Of a stretch of 64,000 nucleotides of DNA, positions 59,494 to 64,000 are shown one piece after another. How positions within the stretch are numbered: position 1 is the stretch's first letter; each line of letters begins with the position of its first letter. This stretch comes from Parascedosporium putredinis (taxonomy: Eukaryota > Ascomycota > Sordariomycetes > Microascales > Microascaceae), in NCBI GenBank assembly GCA_949357655.1, contig CASHTG010000016.1, forward strand, positions 744,001-808,000. The letters are read 5' to 3'. A program made the translations under genes and the position numbers. The notes under the pieces were generated by a model that was not told the origin of the DNA, searched no databases, and saw only the letters and a list, made by a program, of their open reading frames with translations.

Positions 59494-62125
59494 TTAGCTC
59501 CTGCCCTTCTTCAGGGTCTTGTGGTCGGCACTCACATCAGCCTTCCGCTTGCCGAGCACCGGCTCGGGCGTGAATCCTCTCCCGCCAAAGCTGGGCGTCG
59601 TGGCGCGGTCTCGGTCCTTGGTCGCCTCAGCGTGGCAACTGGCGTGGTAGGCTCGGTTGCCCACCATTTTCGCGTCCAGCCACACCCATTCCTGAGCCGA
59701 GTCGAGCCACTTGTTCTCAAACTGCTCTTGGCAAATCGGGCACACCTTGCCGATGCCTGAGGCTGGATCGGGTACTCTTATGTACTGCTTCTCGGGCGGT
59801 TTCGCAGTCTCTTCCGCCACCGTTGCGTCCTTTTCTTCGGCCGAATAATCGAGATCAACTTCCTCGCGGGATTTTATCCAGTCCTGTTTAGCCTCTCAGT
59901 TAGCAAATGGTTTGGTAAACGAAGAAAAGAAAATGAGGTACGAAAAGGGATAAGGCGAGTCTAGCGGCTCACATACAGATTTCGGTACGTAGTGGCTTCG
60001 ATATTGGCCGCGTTTCTCAGCTTCTACCATACGCTGCCGAACACGGAAGTGCCAGTCCATATGCGCTGTTTTCTTTTTCTACCCTCGGCATCGGACTTGA
60101 ATCGTCGACCGCACTGGCTACACTGGGGTCCAAGTTCGATGTAAAGCGCAGGAAGAGATAGGGTCGCCTAAGAGAGTGAAAAGATTCGGGCCAAAGTTAG
60201 CTTCAAAAAACAAAAACGTATAAGAGCTAAAGGCATAGATAAGGCCGGACGCTTAGTTTTTAGAAATGGGAGATAGGAATGAGAAACGGAACGGGATTGT
60301 TCTTGTATTCCTCGTTCCTTGTACCGGAAACTTACACTACCTGCATGGATGTCGTCGTCCATGACAATATGTTGGGATCCACTGGTGGAGGAGGGAGCCC
60401 AGCCCTTCATCGGCGATAGCACACTCGCCAGCACGGGTGGGAGGGACGCGAGAGCCGACTGCATTGCCGACGTGGGCGTTTGGGCAGCAGGTGCCGCAGG
60501 AGGGGGACGGGGGTGCTGGCAGGGCCGCTTGGGCCCAGGAGGCCGGCTTGCCTGAGCTGGGCAAGTAATGCTAACGGGTCAGACGCTACGTGGCCGGCCG
60601 CGGGCTTCGCGGGGCCTTGCGGCGGTGCGTGAATCCCCGGTACGGACACCTGCACAGGGGCAGGTGCAGGCGCGGGCGCAGGCGCAGCTGCGGCTGGATG
60701 TACAGGCGTCGACTGTGCCGACCGCCCAGCTTGTTGGGCCAACAGAGTCGCGAGGGCGCCCTTTCCTAATATGGAATCAATCGTTACAGGCGCCAGGCCG
60801 GGGACAGGCGTCGAGCTGGCCGACACGGGCACCGGCGTTGAGGCCGCCGAAGATAAGGGGGCTTGAGGGGCTACGCCAGCTATGGATACATGCTGAGGGG
60901 GAGTGGTGTCGAGCTGCTGCCTACTTGCGGAACTCTCATCTTCATAGCGAGTTCATCTACTTGTTTTTAACTAAAACGAGCTGGTCTGGTGGCAGGTTCC
61001 TGGCCTGCACAATGCTTTGTAGGTCCATGAGCGCCTTCAATCTCGCAGATATACCAGCATCGTGAGGATGCGCTGCACTCTCCAGGTGCGTCGCAAGGAC
61101 GAGCTCTTGGATGTCTTTATTCAGTGCATCTCCATTCACGCCCGCCATATGTCCTGGTTGCTGCAAGGCCCCATTATGATGGCTCGCCCCTTGGTTAAGC
61201 CCCGGGGTCGAAAACGGAGGCTGCGGGAGTGAAATGTTAGCTCGGCGCATAAGAACGGGGTAGGCCTCAAAGCAACATACCTGGTTATGGTGAGGAGGCC
61301 CGGTTCGATCTGCCTCCGAGATATTCGGTTGGGGATAAGCATGGCCCCGTGGGACACCACCTTGGGGCATCCCAGGAGGTGTCGGCGTGTTACGATGCGG
61401 CGCTCCGGGAGGGGGTCGACCTAGGATATGAGGCTGTGTTTTCCTATTTTGCTGAAGGGTTTGCATTGCCGAATTATGCGCTTTGATGAGGGCGTTCTCT
61501 ATGGGTCCGACGACATCAGGAGGGAACACTGGTTTCGTGTCCATGGACCCCGGGATGGGGCTCTTCCAAGTCTTCAGCATCTCCTCCATCTTGCGCCGTA
61601 CGGGATGTTCCACCCGGGCGTACGACTCCATGAAGGTTGAAAACAGCTTTGGAGCGACATAGAGTGTATAAGGCGTGCCAACATTTTTGACGATGGCGTC
61701 GAGCACGTAAAGTGCCGCAAGTTTCTTTTGAGGGGCAGCCTATTGATATCGTTAGCACATCAAGTCTTGAGCTCGCACTTGGCGGATCCAGAGGTGAGAT
61801 CCGCAGTTTGTCCGCGTTTTGCCCTTGCCGTTCGAATCCGAGGCGAAGCAGGGATCCGAATATCTGACTGCAAGGGCTCGGCAGGAAGTGAAGAGGAAGG
61901 GGAAGAAGGGAAGGGGAGTGGTGGAGGCGGGAAGAGGAGGCTAATTATCATGCATACCCTATTTATATGGGCGACAAGGACTTCAGAGATTTCAAAGGCA
62001 TGCTCCGTATTCTCACGGGCAATCTGACACAGATTCATAATCTCGATTCGGCTGATGGACGTCATGTCCTCCAGCGCCGTCTTGAAGTCCTCAGCCACCT
62101 CGGCGGCAGCATTCTCATACGACAT
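59494..62125 (-). CDS. PCF11: Pre-mRNA cleavage factor IA subunit PCF11
   Basis: Nuclear scaffold of cleavage factor IA that binds the RNA polymerase II CTD and couples 3'-end processing with termination. Exons are 62125-61958, 61739-61281, 61220-60336, 60167-59977 and 59883-59494, about 698 residues. The CTD-interacting domain is at the N-terminus: EDFKTALEDMTSISRIEIM, then QKKLAALYVLDAIVKNVG and LFSTFMESYARV. A Pro/His-rich linker and an Ala/Pro repeat follow. The C-terminus has two zinc fingers flanking the expected Clp1-binding region: CSQCGRRF...HMDWHFRVRQR, and CPICQEQFENKW...EWVWLDAK...YHASCH. Single-base losses lie at about 60960-60963, G/C runs 60897-60901 and 60502-60506, and the A/T run 60069-60072. 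Restoring one base at each makes every exon phase agree. Confidence 0.94.
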
Positions 62126-64000
62126 GATGGATTCTAATCTCTTGAGAGGCGGTTTTCTCTTTTGAGTGCTTTGTTCTTCTTGTTTTGCGGCCTACCAGCT
62201 CTTTTTCTCTCTCGCTTAACACATGGGCAGGCTTTCTGGCTACCATTCAAATCAAGCCGAGCGTGGACAAAGAGTGTGCTCAAAGACAAGGAAACAAAAA
62301 TAAAAGAAAAAAATGCAAGTATGAAAACACAAGTGATCCGGCCAACAGTTTACGCTTCCACCAACGCTAGATGGACGCTGCTAAATGGTAGGCAGAAAGA
62401 CAGGAGCAGTCGAAAGAAGGAATAGGAGAGAAAGCTGATGTTCGGGAAAGAGGAGATAATGGAGCGCGAGCGGCGGAGGGGCGTGAAACGACAGACAGGG
62501 CGCAATGTGCTGTTCCAGCCTCCTGGGTCGCCACTGCCCTCGGGAAAACCTGGCGATGGCGAGAGCCAAAGCTTGCGCGCGGTTGCTCGCGTGTGGGATG
62601 TATGCCCGCCGCCTCAGCTATCCTGAGTTCTAAGAGGTCCAATTACGGGCCTGGATCCCCAATACCTTCCCGCTCCAATATATTACAATGCGGGCGATTG
62701 CACGGTCGACTCTAGATGTCTCGAGATGGACAATACTGGCAGAGACAAGCAGACGGATGCTGGAAGAGAAAGGTCGAGATGGAAGCCGGATAGGGGTGGG
62801 GGTGAGGTGAAGGAGTGCGAGCAGAAAAGGTCGAGTATGGATCGAAGGAAATAGCTATACGGCCAAACCTTTGTCCTAGTCGTCGTCTTGGACGCAGACG
62901 TCAGACGCGTTCCAAGGGTTCGCCGCCTGGAATGGAAGGTGAAGTCTTTACTGAGTCACGCAAAAGCCCAATGGAAGAAGCTCTTGATGATGTCGAGTCG
63001 TTTGCAATCGATGGAGCAAAGGCCATCGCTGGCCCGAGCTTTCCAGGTCATGTGACTTTTATAATTTGCCTTAGTCATCATACAAAGTAGAAAGGGGATG
63101 GTCACACTGTGTGAAATTCAAGTTTGGCACCACTAGATTGATTTTGTGGCATCTCACACAGAGTCAGCCAACCAGGCACACACGCACGAACACCAGGAAA
63201 TCCATGACTTCTGTAGCACCAAAACGCCACGGTTCCTGTTGGTCAGCGAGACTGAGGTCACTCAGCGCCGGGCGTCTTCCTTTCATGCATGGTCAACTTA
63301 TCACACCCAGATTGCCAAGGCCCACGAGGACCTCCACTGGATCCACCACAATTTTTGCCAGTTTGTGTGTGTTGATCATCCAAAGTGGACAACAACACCA
63401 CCACTTTTCATCAAGCAGCCCCCACTCACGTAGGGTCTTTTCGCAACCACATGCTGATAGCTGAAGCACATTGAGAGCAACGAGATACCGAGGATCGATC
63501 GATCTAGTTAGTTTCGGGTCGGGTTTCAGAGGATGGCGGCGTCGGCGAATCTGAATCCCGTTACAGAGCCCCCACACGAAAAATTCCTAGTTGAGGTAGT
63601 TTTGCTCGTCTGATGACGAAGCCAGCACACGTTCTCGGGCGTTTTAAAGAGCCTATGACCGAGACGGATTATTTTAGGTCACAAAGAAGCATCCCAAGTA
63701 ATGCTGCGTCTACCCATGCGCGGTCGGCGGATCGCTTGCGGGGTGACAATTGCCAGCACGACCGGAGTCTTGGCGCTCCCGTCTCCGATCCCGTCCCACT
63801 TCTGGGTTTCCGGGCTGTTGGCTCCTCGCTCTGGTGAGGAAACCCTGTGCTTTATCTCCGATTCGGGGCACAATTGTCACTTCGCTCCTCTGTCGTAGTC
63901 TTGGGTATAGTAAATAATTTTTAATCCTATTTTTCTTCTTTCTCAGCGCGCGCGAGGGTGAGCGAGAGGGGCGGGGAGTGATTTCGCCCTTGTACTTACC
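62126..64000. other. Upstream region of PCF11 and window end; no gene seen
   Basis: The first few hundred bases are the PCF11 promoter and leader. Beyond 62600 I see only short open frames without motifs (for example 62815-63090). A gene beginning past the window edge may have its promoter here. Confidence 0.45.

Noticed and set aside
61803..61815. GTTCGAATCC, like a tRNA B box
   Set aside because: It lies in a PCF11 intron with no A box, acceptor stem or anticodon arm at the right distance.
766..62125. Programmed ribosomal frameshifting as the cause of the breaks
   Set aside because: The breaks have no common slippery heptamer or downstream structure and occur in many unrelated housekeeping genes. 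Loss of one base in G/C runs explains them more simply.
1..64000. Transposons, RIP-mutated islands, CRISPR arrays, rRNA, telomere repeats
   Set aside because: I looked for AT-rich blocks, transposase or reverse transcriptase motifs, regularly spaced repeats and TTAGGG arrays, and found none.

Overview
The window is nuclear DNA of a filamentous ascomycete, most likely a Sordariomycete. The genes carry short introns with GTAAGT/GTATGT donors and CTAAC-type branch sites. Promoters are pyrimidine-rich, coding regions are GC-rich, and the gene set is typical of these fungi (Zn2Cys6 regulator, GH128 glucanase, NACHT-WD40 receptor-like gene). I see no operons, rRNA, convincing tRNA, CRISPR array, transposon or RIP-like AT island. 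Genus cannot be fixed from the sequence alone.

I can support eleven genes, in this order: a 6-phosphofructo-2-kinase/fructose-2,6-bisphosphatase (+, 469-2801); a fungal protein of unknown function (-, 4515-5655); a Zn2Cys6/Fungal_trans_2 transcription factor (-, 7172-8887); a secreted GH128 glucanase-like protein (+, 17338-18399); a PA-type membrane RING-H2 E3 ligase candidate (-, 20900-22636); tubulin-folding cofactor B, ALF1 (-, 27934-28768); a Myb/SANT protein with a histidine-rich N-terminus (+, 41835-43284); the tRNA wobble-uridine methyltransferase TRM9 (-, 44768-45696); a D-xylose 1-dehydrogenase-like oxidoreductase (-, 50504-52006); a NACHT-WD40 NLR (+, 53348-57408); an aldo/keto reductase (+, 57932-58908); and the mRNA 3'-end factor PCF11 (-, 59494-62125). 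Counting the unknown protein, that makes twelve loci. The genes are mostly unrelated housekeeping or accessory functions and do not form a metabolic cluster. The NLR and the xylose dehydrogenase diverge from one 1.3 kb interval.

Gene density is low. Stretches of about 8.4 kb (8888-17337), 5.3 kb (22637-27933), 13 kb (28769-41834) and 4.8 kb (45697-50503) hold no recognisable gene, only pyrimidine tracts, mononucleotide runs, small tandem repeats and a few hairpins.

The dominant signal is that nine or ten of these genes are broken by single-base frameshifts, and most breaks fall inside runs of G or C where restoring one base rejoins a conserved protein. This looks like systematic homopolymer under-calling in the assembly rather than pseudogenisation. 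Protein models should therefore be read across the breaks listed in each entry. Two genes (GH128 and ALF1) are clean. The NLR has an intact NACHT half and a WD40 half with about nine breaks, so real decay there is not excluded.
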